In this document: positions 16,037 through 24,549 of the stretch, piece by piece | Layout: each line of letters opens with the position of its first letter | Numbering within the stretch: the stretch's first letter is position 1 | Assembly: GCA_027493405.1 (NCBI GenBank) | Contig: JAOSKV010000001.1 | Coordinates: 1,193,053-1,257,052 of the forward strand | DNA length: 64,000 nucleotides | DNA from: FEB-22 sp003105195 | GTDB lineage: Bacteria; Pseudomonadota; Alphaproteobacteria; Rhizobiales; Xanthobacteraceae | Reading direction: 5' to 3' | The notes under the pieces: model-generated | What the model was told of the DNA's origin: nothing | What the model saw: the letters and a program-made list of their open reading frames with translations, nothing else | The model's database searches: none | Position numbers and translations under genes: made by a program

Positions 16037-16806
16037 CGGCCCGCGACCGGGCGTCGGCCGGGCGCCGCCGCGTCCTCGTCCCGCTGCTCTCGGCCGGCCT
16101 CGCCTTCGCGGTGCTGGTCGGGCTCGGCACCTGGCAGCTCGAACGGCGCGCCTGGAAGGAGGGCCTGATCGAGACCCTCTCGGAGCGCCTCGCCGCGCCG
16201 CCGGCCGCGCTTCCGCCGCCCGGGGCCTGGGCGCGGCTCGACCCGGCCGCCCACGAGTTCCGCCGCGTCGCCGTCCGCCTCGCGTTCCCCCGGCCCGACC
16301 AGGCCCTGGTCTACACGGTCGGATCGGCGCTGCGGCCCGACGTGAAGGGCGCCGGCCACTGGGTCGTGGCGCTCGGCGAGGCCGCGGGAGGCCGGCTGCT
16401 GGTGAACCGCGGCTTCCTGCCCCGGTCGGCCGAGGGCGGGCCCCAGGCGCCGCCGCCCCCGCCGGCCGGCCCGGTCGACGTGGTCGGGGTGCTCCGATGG
16501 CCCGAGGCCCGCGGCTGGTTCACGCCCGCCGACGACCCGGGGCGCAATCTCTGGTTCACGCGTGACCCTGCTGCGATTGCAGCGGGCAAGAATTGGGGCC
16601 CGGTCGCCCCCTTCGATCTCGAGCTGGAAGCGCCGGAACCCCCCGGCGGGCGGCTGCAGGCCGGCCCCTTGCGGGCCAGCCTGCCGAACAATCATCTCCA
16701 ATATGCTCTCACCTGGTATGGTATTGCCGCCATGTTAGTGATTGTTACTGCGACATTTCTTGTCACGGAGTGGCAGAATCGCCGCGCCGGGCCCGATTCA
16801 GCATGA
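16033..16806 (+). CDS. SURF1-family oxidase assembly protein
   Basis: A 257-residue protein with a helix at each end and a periplasmic domain between, the SURF1/Shy1 layout. The signatures are LGTWQLERRAWKEGL near the N-terminus, LLVNRGFLPRS in the middle and NNHLQYALTWYGIAAMLVIV before the C-terminal helix. SURF1 helps place haem a in subunit I. The ATG at 16033 overlaps the DUF983 stop, supporting co-translation. Confidence 0.92.
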   Translation: MTARDRASAGRRRVLVPLLSAGLAFAVLVGLGTWQLERRAWKEGLIETLSERLAAPPAALPPPGAWARLDPAAHEFRRVAVRLAFPRPDQALVYTVGSALRPDVKGAGHWVVALGEAAGGRLLVNRGFLPRSAEGGPQAPPPPPAGPVDVVGVLRWPEARGWFTPADDPGRNLWFTRDPAAIAAGKNWGPVAPFDLELEAPEPPGGRLQAGPLRASLPNNHLQYALTWYGIAAMLVIVTATFLVTEWQNRRAGPDSA

Positions 16807-16885
16807 CGCATCCGCGTGCCGCCGATTTCCTTGTGAACCCCGCGGCGGCCGACTAGTGTCCGAGCTTCAGGCCAGGAAAAGCACC

Positions 16886-18301
16886 GTGCGCTACGTGTCC
16901 ACCCGGGGCGAGGCCCCTCAACTCGGATTCGTCGATGCGACGCTCGCGGGTCTCGCCCGCGACGGCGGGCTCTACGTGCCCGAGAGCTGGCCGACGCTGA
17001 GCGAGGAGCAGATCGCCGCCTTCGCGGGGCGCCCCTATGCGGAAGTCGCCGTCGAGGTGCTCGCGCCGTTCGTCGGCGGCGCGATCACGGGCCACGATCT
17101 CTCCCGCATGGCGCGCGAGGCCTATGACGGCTTCCGCCACCCCGCGGTGGCGCCCTTGGTCCAGCTCGCACCCTCGACCTTCGTGCTCGAGCTCTTCCAC
17201 GGCCCGACGCTCGCCTTCAAGGATCTGGCGATGCAGCTGCTCGCGCGGCTGATGGACCACGCGCTGGCGCTGCGCGGCGAGCGCGCCACCATCGTCGGCG
17301 CGACCTCCGGCGATACCGGCGGCGCCGCCGTCGAGGCGTTCCGCGGGCGCAGCCAGGTCGACGTGGTGGTGCTCTATCCGCACGGCCGCATCTCCGAGGT
17401 GCAGCGGCGGATGATGACCACCCCGGGCGACGCCAACGTGCATGCCGTCGCGGTCGAGGGGACCTTCGACGACTGCCAGGCGATCGTGAAGGGCCTGTTC
17501 AATCACCACGCGTTCCGCGACCGCGTCCGGCTCTCCGGCGTCAACTCGATCAACTGGGCGCGCATCGTCGCGCAGGTCGTCTACTACTTCACGGCGGCGG
17601 TCGCCCTCGGCGCGCCCCGCCGCAAGGTCGCCTTCACGGTCCCGACCGGGAATTTCGGCGACGTGTTCGCGGGTTATGTCGCGACCCGCATGGGCCTGCC
17701 GGTCGAGCGGCTCGGCATCGCGACCAATGTCAACGACATCCTGGCCCGCACGCTGGAGAGCGGCCACTACGAGCTGCGCGACGTCGTCGCCACCGACTCG
17801 CCCTCCATGGACATCCAGGTCTCGTCCAACTTCGAGCGGCTGCTGTTCGACGCCTGCCGGCGCGACGCCCGCGCGGTCCGCGCCATGATGGCCTCGCTCG
17901 CCCAGTCGCGGCGCTTCTCGATCCCCTCCGAGGCCCTGGCCGAGATCCGCGCCCGCTTCACCGCGGATCGCGCCGGGCGCGAGGAGACCGCCGCCACCAT
18001 CCGCACGGTGCGCAAGGAAACCGGCTACCTGCTCGATCCGCACACCGCGGTCGGACTCGCGGTGGCCGAGAAGGAGCCGCGCGACCGGGCGGTCCCGATG
18101 ATCGTGCTCGCGACCGCGCATCCCGCCAAGTTCCCCGACGCGGTGCGTGCCGCCTGCGGCGTCACGCCGGAGCTTCCCGACTGGCTCTCGGACCTCGCCC
18201 GGCGCGAGGAGCGCGTCACCCGATTGCCGGCCGACCAGGGCGCGGTCGAGCGTTACATCATGGCGGCGAGCCGGGCCGCGCAAGAAGGAGCGGCCGCATG
18301 A
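16886..18301 (+). CDS. thrC: Threonine synthase
   Basis: A 471-residue PLP enzyme that makes threonine from O-phosphohomoserine. The start is taken as GTG at 16886 (VRYVSTRGEAPQLGF) with AGGAAAA just before it; the open frame extends further upstream but without family similarity. The PLP lysine lies in HGPTLAFKDLAMQLL, the phosphate-binding loop is GATSGDTGGAAVEAFRG, and VPTGNFGDVFAGYVA is also typical. It overlaps the peptidase gene at 18298-18301. This gene order after the cta operon is common in Alphaproteobacteria. Confidence 0.95.
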   Translation: MRYVSTRGEAPQLGFVDATLAGLARDGGLYVPESWPTLSEEQIAAFAGRPYAEVAVEVLAPFVGGAITGHDLSRMAREAYDGFRHPAVAPLVQLAPSTFVLELFHGPTLAFKDLAMQLLARLMDHALALRGERATIVGATSGDTGGAAVEAFRGRSQVDVVVLYPHGRISEVQRRMMTTPGDANVHAVAVEGTFDDCQAIVKGLFNHHAFRDRVRLSGVNSINWARIVAQVVYYFTAAVALGAPRRKVAFTVPTGNFGDVFAGYVATRMGLPVERLGIATNVNDILARTLESGHYELRDVVATDSPSMDIQVSSNFERLLFDACRRDARAVRAMMASLAQSRRFSIPSEALAEIRARFTADRAGREETAATIRTVRKETGYLLDPHTAVGLAVAEKEPRDRAVPMIVLATAHPAKFPDAVRAACGVTPELPDWLSDLARREERVTRLPADQGAVERYIMAASRAAQEGAAA

Positions 18302-19569
18302 CTGTCGAGGTGACGCGCTTGAACTCGGGCCTGGCGATCGTGACCGACGCCATGCCGCATCTCGAGACCGCCTCGCTCGGCGTCTGGGCCGGTTGCGGCA
18401 GCCGCGACGAGCAGGCGGACGAGCACGGCATCGCCCATCTCCTCGAGCACATGGCCTTCAAGGGCACCTCGCGCCGCTCCGCGCGCCAGATCGCCGAGGA
18501 GATCGAGGCCGTGGGCGGCGACATCAACGCCGCGACCAGCGCCGAGACCACCGCCTATTACGCGCGCATGTTGCGCGAGGACGTGCCGCTCGCCCTCGAC
18601 ATCCTCTCCGACATCCTCGCGGACCCGACCTTCGATCCGCTCGAGCTCGCGCGCGAGAAGAACGTGATCGTGCAGGAGATCGGCGCCACCGAGGACGCGC
18701 CCGACGAGCTCGTCTACGACTACCTCCAGACCGTCGCCTTCCCGGGCCAGTCGGTGGGCCGCTCGATCCTGGGCACGCCCGAGACCGTGCGCTCCTTCGA
18801 CTCGGCGCGGCTGCGCACCTATCTCGACCGCAACTACCGCGCCCCCGACATGGTGGTGGTCGCGGCGGGCGCCGTCGAGCATGTCCGCATCGTCGAGGAG
18901 GCCTCGCGCCGCTTCGCCTCCTTCAACGGCCCGGTCGCGCCGGTGCCGGAGCCCGCGCGCTTCTCGGGCGGCGCGCGCATCGAGGTGCGCGACCTCGAGC
19001 AGGCGCATATCGCCTGCGCGCTCGAGGGCGTGTCGCTCGGCGACGACCAGCTCTACAGCCTGCAGGTCTTCACCAACGTCCTGGGCGGCGGGATGTCCTC
19101 GCGCCTGTTCCAGGAGATCCGCGAGAAGCGCGGGCTCTGCTACGCGATCTACGCCTTCCATGCGCCCTATGCGGACACCGGCCTGTTCGGCATCTATGCC
19201 GGCACCGACGCCGCCGACGTGCCGGAGCTCATGAACGTGGTGGTGAGCGAGATCGGCGAGGCGGCCGACTCCGTGACCGAGGTCGAGATCGCCCGCGCCA
19301 AGGCGCAGATGAAGGCCGGCCTGTTGATGGCGCTCGAGAGCTCCGGCGCCCGCGCCGAGCAGATCGCGCGCCAGATGATCGCCTTCGGGCGCCCCATCCC
19401 GCTCGAGGAGGTGGTCGCCAAGGTCGACGCCGTCACGATCGAGAGCGCCCGGGCGGCGGGCCGGGCCCTGATCGCCCGCAGCCGGCCCGCGGTCGCGGTG
19501 CTCGGCCCCGGCCGCGGCCTTGAAAGGGCGGCCGTGATCGCGGAAAGTCTCGGCCGTCGCGCCGCCTGA
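18298..19569 (+). CDS. M16-family zinc peptidase (processing-peptidase type)
   Basis: A 423-residue pitrilysin-family protein close to mitochondrial processing peptidase beta. The inverted zinc motif HLLEH occurs in GIAHLLEHMAFKGT, and the third ligand region is EKNVIVQEIGATEDAPDE. The glycine-rich NVLGGGMSSRLFQEIREKRGL is also present. One domain pair is seen, so the enzyme probably works as a dimer. The ATG overlaps the thrC stop. The natural substrates of these bacterial homologues are not known. Confidence 0.92.
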   Translation: MTVEVTRLNSGLAIVTDAMPHLETASLGVWAGCGSRDEQADEHGIAHLLEHMAFKGTSRRSARQIAEEIEAVGGDINAATSAETTAYYARMLREDVPLALDILSDILADPTFDPLELAREKNVIVQEIGATEDAPDELVYDYLQTVAFPGQSVGRSILGTPETVRSFDSARLRTYLDRNYRAPDMVVVAAGAVEHVRIVEEASRRFASFNGPVAPVPEPARFSGGARIEVRDLEQAHIACALEGVSLGDDQLYSLQVFTNVLGGGMSSRLFQEIREKRGLCYAIYAFHAPYADTGLFGIYAGTDAADVPELMNVVVSEIGEAADSVTEVEIARAKAQMKAGLLMALESSGARAEQIARQMIAFGRPIPLEEVVAKVDAVTIESARAAGRALIARSRPAVAVLGPGRGLERAAVIAESLGRRAA

Positions 19570-19616
19570 AGTCCCAGAACCCTCCTGCGCCGGCGGCGTT
19601 GTTGCCGGCGAACGCC

Positions 19617-20204
19617 ATGGCCTTCTTTCGCACCGTCAGCTTCTCGGAGCCGCTCCCCGTCGTCGAGGGCGATGGCGTCTATCTGCGCGCGCCGCAGATG
19701 AACGACTACGGCGACTGGGCGGAGCTGCGCGAGTCGAGCCGCGCGTTCCTCACCCCCTGGGAGCCGACCTGGCCGGCCGACGACCTCACCCGCGGCGCCT
19801 TCCGCCGGCGGCTGCGCCGCTACGCCGAGGACCTTCGAACGGACCAGTCCTATCCGTTCTTCCTGTTCCGCCGCGCCGACCACGTGCTGGTTGGCGGCGT
19901 GACCCTCGCCAACATCCGTCGCGGCGTCGCCCAGGCCGGCAGCGTCGGCTACTGGATGGGGGCGCGCCACGCCGGGCAGGGGCAGATGACCCGCGGCCTG
20001 CGCGCGCTCATTCCCTTCGCATTCGCGACGCTGCGGCTGCACCGCCTGGAGGCGGCCTGCATCCCGAGCAACGCCGCCTCGATCCGGCTCCTGGAGAAGA
20101 CCGGATTCACGCGCGAGGGCTATGCGCGCGAGTATCTCTGCATCAACGGCCTCTGGCAGGACCACCTGCTGTTCGCGCAGCTGGCCGGCGATCTGCGCCG
20201 CTGA
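19617..20204 (+). CDS. RimJ-like GNAT acetyltransferase
   Basis: A 195-residue protein of the RimJ/RimL group, which acetylates the N-terminal amine of ribosomal or other proteins. It shows YLRAPQMNDYGDWAELRESS, GYWMGARHAGQGQMTRGLRA (acetyl-CoA loop) and NAASIRLLEKTGFTREGYAR. I place the start at the ATG at 19617 (MAFFRTVSFSEP); TTG codons six codons upstream are less likely. It follows the peptidase by 47 bases, an association often seen after thrC in this group of bacteria. Confidence 0.88.
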   Translation: MAFFRTVSFSEPLPVVEGDGVYLRAPQMNDYGDWAELRESSRAFLTPWEPTWPADDLTRGAFRRRLRRYAEDLRTDQSYPFFLFRRADHVLVGGVTLANIRRGVAQAGSVGYWMGARHAGQGQMTRGLRALIPFAFATLRLHRLEAACIPSNAASIRLLEKTGFTREGYAREYLCINGLWQDHLLFAQLAGDLRR

Positions 20205-20325
20205 GGCGCGCGATTCCGGTGACCCGACAAGGCGATGGGCCGCATCCATGCCTTGGGCCGGCCACGGTTCGCCTGCTATAAGCCGCATCGGGACGGCCTC
20301 ATCGGGAACGGGGCGAGGGCGAATC

Positions 20326-21009
20326 ATGTTCTGCGTAACGACCGACCAGACGCGGCTTCCGGCACGCGGAATCGCCGTCGCCGTGCTCGGCCTCGCGCTC
20401 GCGGGCTGCGGCGCGGGCGGCGGCCTCTCCGGCTCCTCCTCCGCCGGCAGCAGTTCCGGGAGCTTCACGGACCGCATGAGCGCGGCCTTGTTCGGGCCGC
20501 CCGCCGGGTCCGGCGACCCGGCCGCGGCCGGCACCCCGACGCCGGCCGAGCCGGATTGTCCCGGCGTCGACATCCGCGCCGGCGGCGCGACGCTTGCCGT
20601 CAACCAGCCGGGCGCCGAGGCGACGCCGATGACGCTGCGCTACCAGGCCTCCCTCGGGCGCACCGCCCGCGAATGCGCGAGCCTCGGTGCCACCATGACG
20701 ATCAAGGTCGGCGTCGAGGGCCGGATCGTGGTCGGGCCCGCCGGGGCGCCGGGCCAGACGGAGCTGCCGCTGCGCTACAGCCTCGTCAAGGAAGGCGCGC
20801 AGCCGCGCACCATCCTGACCAAGTTCCACCGCGTGCCGGTGTCGATCGCGCCCGGGCAGGGCAATATCGGCTTCGTGCATGTCGAGGAGGACCTCACCTT
20901 CCCGGTGCCGCCCGGCGAGGAGCTGTTGAGCTATGTGGTCTATGTCGGCTTCGACCCCGAGGGCCTGAAGGAGCGCCCGGTCGCCAAGCGCCGCGCGCCG
21001 CGCAGGTAG
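20326..21009 (+). CDS. Predicted lipoprotein of unknown function
   Basis: A 227-residue exported protein. The hydrophobic segment ends in the lipobox LALAGC with the lipidated cysteine at residue 28, followed by a Gly/Ser linker (GAGGGLSGSSSAGSSSG). The domain from about residue 70 contains CPGVDIRAGGATLAV and LRYQASLGRTARECASLGAT, a repeated cysteine pair, and a beta-rich C-terminal part ending in a basic tail. I do not recognise a characterised family; similar proteins are common in Alphaproteobacteria as hypothetical envelope proteins. No operon partner: the next gene starts 67 bases later with its own operator-like site. Confidence 0.8.
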   Translation: MFCVTTDQTRLPARGIAVAVLGLALAGCGAGGGLSGSSSAGSSSGSFTDRMSAALFGPPAGSGDPAAAGTPTPAEPDCPGVDIRAGGATLAVNQPGAEATPMTLRYQASLGRTARECASLGATMTIKVGVEGRIVVGPAGAPGQTELPLRYSLVKEGAQPRTILTKFHRVPVSIAPGQGNIGFVHVEEDLTFPVPPGEELLSYVVYVGFDPEGLKERPVAKRRAPRR

Positions 21010-21068
21010 CCCGCCCCGACCGCGCGCTCCCTCCCGCGCCTTGACCCCGGCGGCGCCCGGGTCCGATA

Positions 21069-21086
21069 TTTCTGTCATGACAGAAA
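21069..21086. promoter_or_regulatory. Perfect 18-bp palindrome over a regulator's start codon
   Basis: TTTCTGTCATGACAGAAA is identical to its reverse complement. The ATG of the GbsR/MarR-type gene (21077-21079) forms the centre. A symmetric site at this position would suit an operator bound by the dimeric regulator itself, giving negative autoregulation; that is inference from position and symmetry. Confidence 0.6.
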
Positions 21087-21646
21087 CGCGCGGCCAGAGC
21101 CGGGAGCTTCCGCTCGCCATCGAGCGCTTCGTGCTGCACTGGGGCGACATGGGCGGGCGCTGGGGCGTCAACCGCTCGATCGGCCAGATCCATGCCGTGC
21201 TCTATCTCGCGGACGCGCCGATGACCGCCGAGGACATCGCCGACACGCTCGGCATGGCGCGTTCCAACGTGTCGAGCTCGCTCAAGGAGCTTCTCGCCTG
21301 GAATCTGATCCGCCGCGTGCCCATCAAGGGCGACCGGCGCGACCACTATGCGGCCGAGACCGACATCTGGGAAGTGTTCACGCGGATCACGGCGGGCCGC
21401 AAGGAGCGCGAGATCGATCCGGCCGTCGTCGTCCTGCGCGACTGTGTCGCCGAGGCGCAGCGCGACCCGACGGTCCCCGCGGTCGCGACCGAGCGCCTGA
21501 AGGCCATGCTCGCCTTCATCGAGATGATGGAGCGCTGGTATGCGCAGATGCTGAAGGTCCCGCGTCCGCAGCTCGCCGCCCTGGTTCGGCTCGGCAGCAA
21601 GGTGCTCCACATGCTCCCGGCGCGGCGTCAGCGGCGCGCGAGATAG
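21077..21646 (+). CDS. GbsR/MarR-family transcriptional regulator
   Basis: A 189-residue winged-helix regulator. It begins with the GbsR-type helix ERFVLHWGDMGGRWGVNRSI, then IHAVLYLADAPMTAEDIADT and the recognition helix MARSNVSSSLKELLAW, followed by a wing (IKGDRRDHYA). The C-terminal helices are the usual dimerisation region. GbsR itself controls choline and glycine-betaine genes; the effector here is unknown. The ATG lies in a perfect 18-bp palindrome. Its 3' end overlaps the convergent amidase gene by 19 bases. An earlier start at 21041 is open but would place the operator inside the gene. Confidence 0.85.
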   Translation: MTETRGQSRELPLAIERFVLHWGDMGGRWGVNRSIGQIHAVLYLADAPMTAEDIADTLGMARSNVSSSLKELLAWNLIRRVPIKGDRRDHYAAETDIWEVFTRITAGRKEREIDPAVVVLRDCVAEAQRDPTVPAVATERLKAMLAFIEMMERWYAQMLKVPRPQLAALVRLGSKVLHMLPARRQRRAR

Positions 21647-22575
21647 CGCTTCTCCAGCATCGCGTGCACGCCCTTGTTGCCGTTGACGACCTGGGTGACC
21701 CGCAGGTCCGCGGCGAGGCTGCACAGCGAGTAGGCGTCCTCGCGCGCAAGGCCGGTCCGCTCGCAGACGAGCCGGATCATGTCGCGCAGCGCGATGGTGA
21801 CGCACTGGTCGAGATCCGGATCGAACCCCATGGTGATCATGTGGGTCGCGGTCTCGGCACGCGGCCAGTCGAGCCGCAGGTCGTCGCGAAGGTGCAGCTC
21901 GAAGGTGCCGACCAGGCCGGTCTCGATCGCCGTGATGCAGACCTCGCCGTCGCCTTGCGCGCCGTGGCCGTCGCCGGCCGAGAACAGCGCCCCGTCGACG
22001 TGGATCGGCAGGTAGAGCGTGGTGCCGGCGGTGAGCTCCTTGTTGTCGAGATTGCCGCCGTTCTGGCGGGGCGGCGCGGTCGAGACCGCGCCCCAGTCGC
22101 CGGGCGGCGCGACCGCCATCACGCCGAAGAACGGGCGCAGCGGGATCTCTCCGCCCCAGGCGAGCCGGCCGACCATGCGCGCGGCATCGAGGCCGATATG
22201 CGTCAGGTGGAAGGCGTCGAAATCGTCCGGCAGCGCGCCCGCGCCCGGGCGGATGAAGTTGTAGCCCCAGTCGTAGGCGAGCTCGATCTTGCGGATCCGC
22301 ACCTCCAGCACCTGCCCGGCCCTGGCGCCGCGCACCGCGACCGGCCCGGTGCAGATGTGCGGGCCGAGCTTGCGTTCCACCCGCGCATGGATCGCCGGCA
22401 GCGCCGGCGGGATCGTGAAGCCGCGTGCCGTCGCAGGCAAATGCTCCGGCGCGCCCGAGACGCTCGAGATCGTGACCGTGTCGCCGCTGTCGACGGTCAG
22501 CACCGGCGCCAGCGTCGCGTCGAAGAAGCCCCAGTGCACGGTCTCGGGCGCGGCATCCAGGCGGTGGTGGGTCAT
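21628..22575 (-). CDS. Acetamidase/formamidase-family protein
   Basis: A 315-residue protein of the FmdA/AmdA family, enzymes that hydrolyse short amides to ammonia and a carboxylate. Motifs are VDSGDTVTISSVSG, HICTGPVAVRGARAGQVLEV, ALFSAGDGHGAQGDGEVCIT and TAIETGLVGTFELHL; the GDGHGAQGDGE block is the family's strongest signature. The ATG at 22575 (MTHHRLDAAPETVHWGFFDA) is preferred to an upstream start at 22602. It is divergent from the glycine-riboswitch operon and overlaps the GbsR-type gene at its 3' end. True substrate unknown. Confidence 0.9.
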   Translation of the reverse strand: MTHHRLDAAPETVHWGFFDATLAPVLTVDSGDTVTISSVSGAPEHLPATARGFTIPPALPAIHARVERKLGPHICTGPVAVRGARAGQVLEVRIRKIELAYDWGYNFIRPGAGALPDDFDAFHLTHIGLDAARMVGRLAWGGEIPLRPFFGVMAVAPPGDWGAVSTAPPRQNGGNLDNKELTAGTTLYLPIHVDGALFSAGDGHGAQGDGEVCITAIETGLVGTFELHLRDDLRLDWPRAETATHMITMGFDPDLDQCVTIALRDMIRLVCERTGLAREDAYSLCSLAADLRVTQVVNGNKGVHAMLEKRYLARR

Positions 22576-22776
22576 GGGAAAAGCTCTCGCGTGGGAGCCC
22601 ATTGATCACGACAGTCGCCGCGGCGCCAAGGCCACAGTGCTTCGCCGTGCATGATTTGTTCCCTGCGCGACGAAAGATGCCGGGCATCGTCGGCGAACGC
22701 GATTTCCCTGCGCGGAAAATCCCGATACCATACCGACGTCGTCGCGAGAGAATCGCGGGGACCTGTCAGACGAACC

Positions 22777-22960
22777 CTGCGGGAGAGACCGGTCCGTCCG
22801 GCGCCGAAGGCGCAACCGCCCCGGAAACGCTCAGGCAAAAGGACCGCAGGGGGATGACGCTCTGGAAAGCAGCCGCGCCCCGTCGGCGCGGCTCACCGAC
22901 GGAGTAAGCTGCGCGGCCCGCCGCCCGGCGAAATCTCTCAGGTTCCGCGACAGAGGGGGC
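22777..22960 (+). promoter_or_regulatory. Tandem glycine riboswitch
   Basis: Two glycine aptamers stand in a row. The first runs from GGGAGAGACCGG through GCGCCGAAGG to CTCAGGCAAAAGGACCG. The second has GACGCTCTGGAAAGC, CACCGACGGAGTAAG and AATCTCTCAGGTTCCG, ending ACAGAGGGGG. These are the conserved blocks of the gcvT-type glycine riboswitch. It sits about 45 bases before gcvT and should turn on the glycine cleavage operon when glycine is high. The boundaries are judged by eye. Confidence 0.92.
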
Positions 22961-22964
22961 TCGG

Positions 22965-22980
22965 CCGGGCATCCGCCCGG
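22965..22980 (+). promoter_or_regulatory. Hairpin between riboswitch and gcvT
   Basis: CCGGGC-ATCC-GCCCGG forms a perfect 6-bp stem with a 4-base loop, directly after the second aptamer and 26 bases before the gcvT ATG. No T-run follows, so control of translation or of a weak terminator are both possible roles as expression platform. Confidence 0.45.
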
Positions 22981-23006
22981 GGGAGCCTGTCGTCAGCGGA
23001 GCCGTG

Positions 23007-24151
23007 ATGAGCGAGACCAAGACCCTCAGCCTGCAGCTGCTGCATACGCCGCTCCACGCGCTCCATCTCGCGCGCGGCGCCCGCATGGTGCCCTTCGCGG
23101 GCTACGAGATGCCGGTGCAGTATGCCGACGGCATCATCGCCGAGCACAACCACACGCGCGCGGCCGTCGGCCTGTTCGACGTCTCCCACATGGGCCAGGC
23201 CTTCCTGGTCGGCGCCGACCACGCGACGGCGGCGCGCGCGCGCTCGAGGCGCTCGTTCCGGCCGACATCCTCGGCCTCGCGCCGGGCCGCCAGCGCTATA
23301 CCCAGCTCCTCGACGAGGAGGGCGGCATTCTCGACGACCTCATGGTGACCCGCCCGTCCGATCCGGACGAGGACGGCGTGCTGATGCTGGTCGTGAATGC
23401 CGCGCGCAAGGAGGACGATTTCGCTCATCTCGCGGCACGCCTTCCCGGCAACCTGCGGCTCCTGCGCGCCGACCATCGCGCGCTGCTCGCCGTGCAGGGG
23501 CCGAAGGCCGTGCAGGTCGTCTCGCGGCACTGTCCCGAGGCGGCCGCCATGGGCTTCATGAGCGCGGTCACGACCCGCTTCGACGGCATCGACTGCCACA
23601 TCAGCCGCTCCGGCTACACGGGCGAGGACGGCTACGAGATCTCCTGCAAGGCGACGCGGGTGCGGGCGATCGCCGAGCGGCTGCTGGGTGAGCCGGGAGT
23701 GAAGCCGATCGGCCTCGGCGCCCGCGACTCGCTCCGCCTCGAGGCGGGTCTGTGCCTCTACGGGCACGACATCGATGCCACGACCTCGCCCGTGGAGGCG
23801 GCGCTCGCCTGGTCGATCCAGAAGCGGCGGCGCGAGGAGGGCGGCTTTCCGGGCGCCGCGCGCATCCGGCGCGAACTCGCCGAGGGGCCGGCGCGGCTGC
23901 GCGTCGGCATCAAGCCCGAGGGCCGGGCGCCGGCGCGCGAGGGGACCGAGATCCGCGCCGCCGACGGCACCGCGATCGGCCGCGTCACCTCGGGCGGCTT
24001 CGGCCCCACGGTCGAGGGGCCGGTCGCCATGGGCTACGTGGCGCGCGAGCATTCCGCGCCCGGCACGCCGGTCGTGCTCGTGGCGCGCGGCAAGGAGCTC
24101 GCGGCGCAAGTCGTGCCGCTTCCCTTCGTGCCCCACCGCTACGCCAGATGA
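23007..24151 (+). CDS. gcvT: Glycine cleavage system T protein, aminomethyltransferase (frameshifted)
   Basis: Tetrahydrofolate-dependent aminomethyltransferase that takes the methylene group from the H protein. The N-terminal part reads ARMVPFAGYEMPVQYADGII and LFDVSHMGQAFLVG. The rest, in another frame, has RSGYTGEDGYEI, GLGARDSLRLEAGLCLYGHD and a C-terminal beta-barrel. The shift lies in the GC-dinucleotide run at 23231-23242, near codon 77; past it the expected LEALVPADILGLAPGRQRYT is present in the downstream frame. With one base added, or one GC pair removed, the protein would be about 381 residues, normal for GcvT. First gene after the glycine riboswitch. Confidence 0.93.
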
Positions 24152-24164
24152 TCGAGGAGCCGCC

Positions 24165-24539
24165 ATGGCCAAGCGCTACACCAAGGATCACGAGTGGATC
24201 GAGGTCGACGGCGACGTCGCCGTCGTCGGCATCAGCGACTATGCCCAGTCGCAGCTCGGCGACGTCGTCTATGTCGAGTTGCCCGAGGTCGGCAAGACCG
24301 TGAGCAAGGGCGCGGAGGCCGCGGTGGTCGAATCCGTCAAGGCCGCGAGCGAGGTCTACGCGCCGGCCGGCGGCGAGGTGGTCGGCGTCAACGAGGCGCT
24401 CGGCGGCGCGCCCGCCACCGTCAACGAGGATGCCGAGGGCAAGGGCTGGTTCCTGAAGCTGAAGCTCGCGAACGCCGCCGAGCTCGACGACCTGATGAGC
24501 CCCGACCAATACAAGGAATTCGTCGCCTCGCTCGCCTGA
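24165..24539 (+). CDS. gcvH: Glycine cleavage system H protein
   Basis: A 124-residue lipoyl carrier that shuttles the aminomethyl group between the P and T proteins. The lipoylated lysine is K59 in EAAVVESVKAASEVYAP. The N-terminal YTKDHEWIEVDGD and DYAQSQLGDVVYVELPE are standard. ATG at 24165 has a GAGGAG ribosome-binding site. It lies 13 bases after gcvT in the riboswitch-controlled operon. Confidence 0.97.
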   Translation: MAKRYTKDHEWIEVDGDVAVVGISDYAQSQLGDVVYVELPEVGKTVSKGAEAAVVESVKAASEVYAPAGGEVVGVNEALGGAPATVNEDAEGKGWFLKLKLANAAELDDLMSPDQYKEFVASLA

Positions 24540-24549
24540 GGTCATCCGC

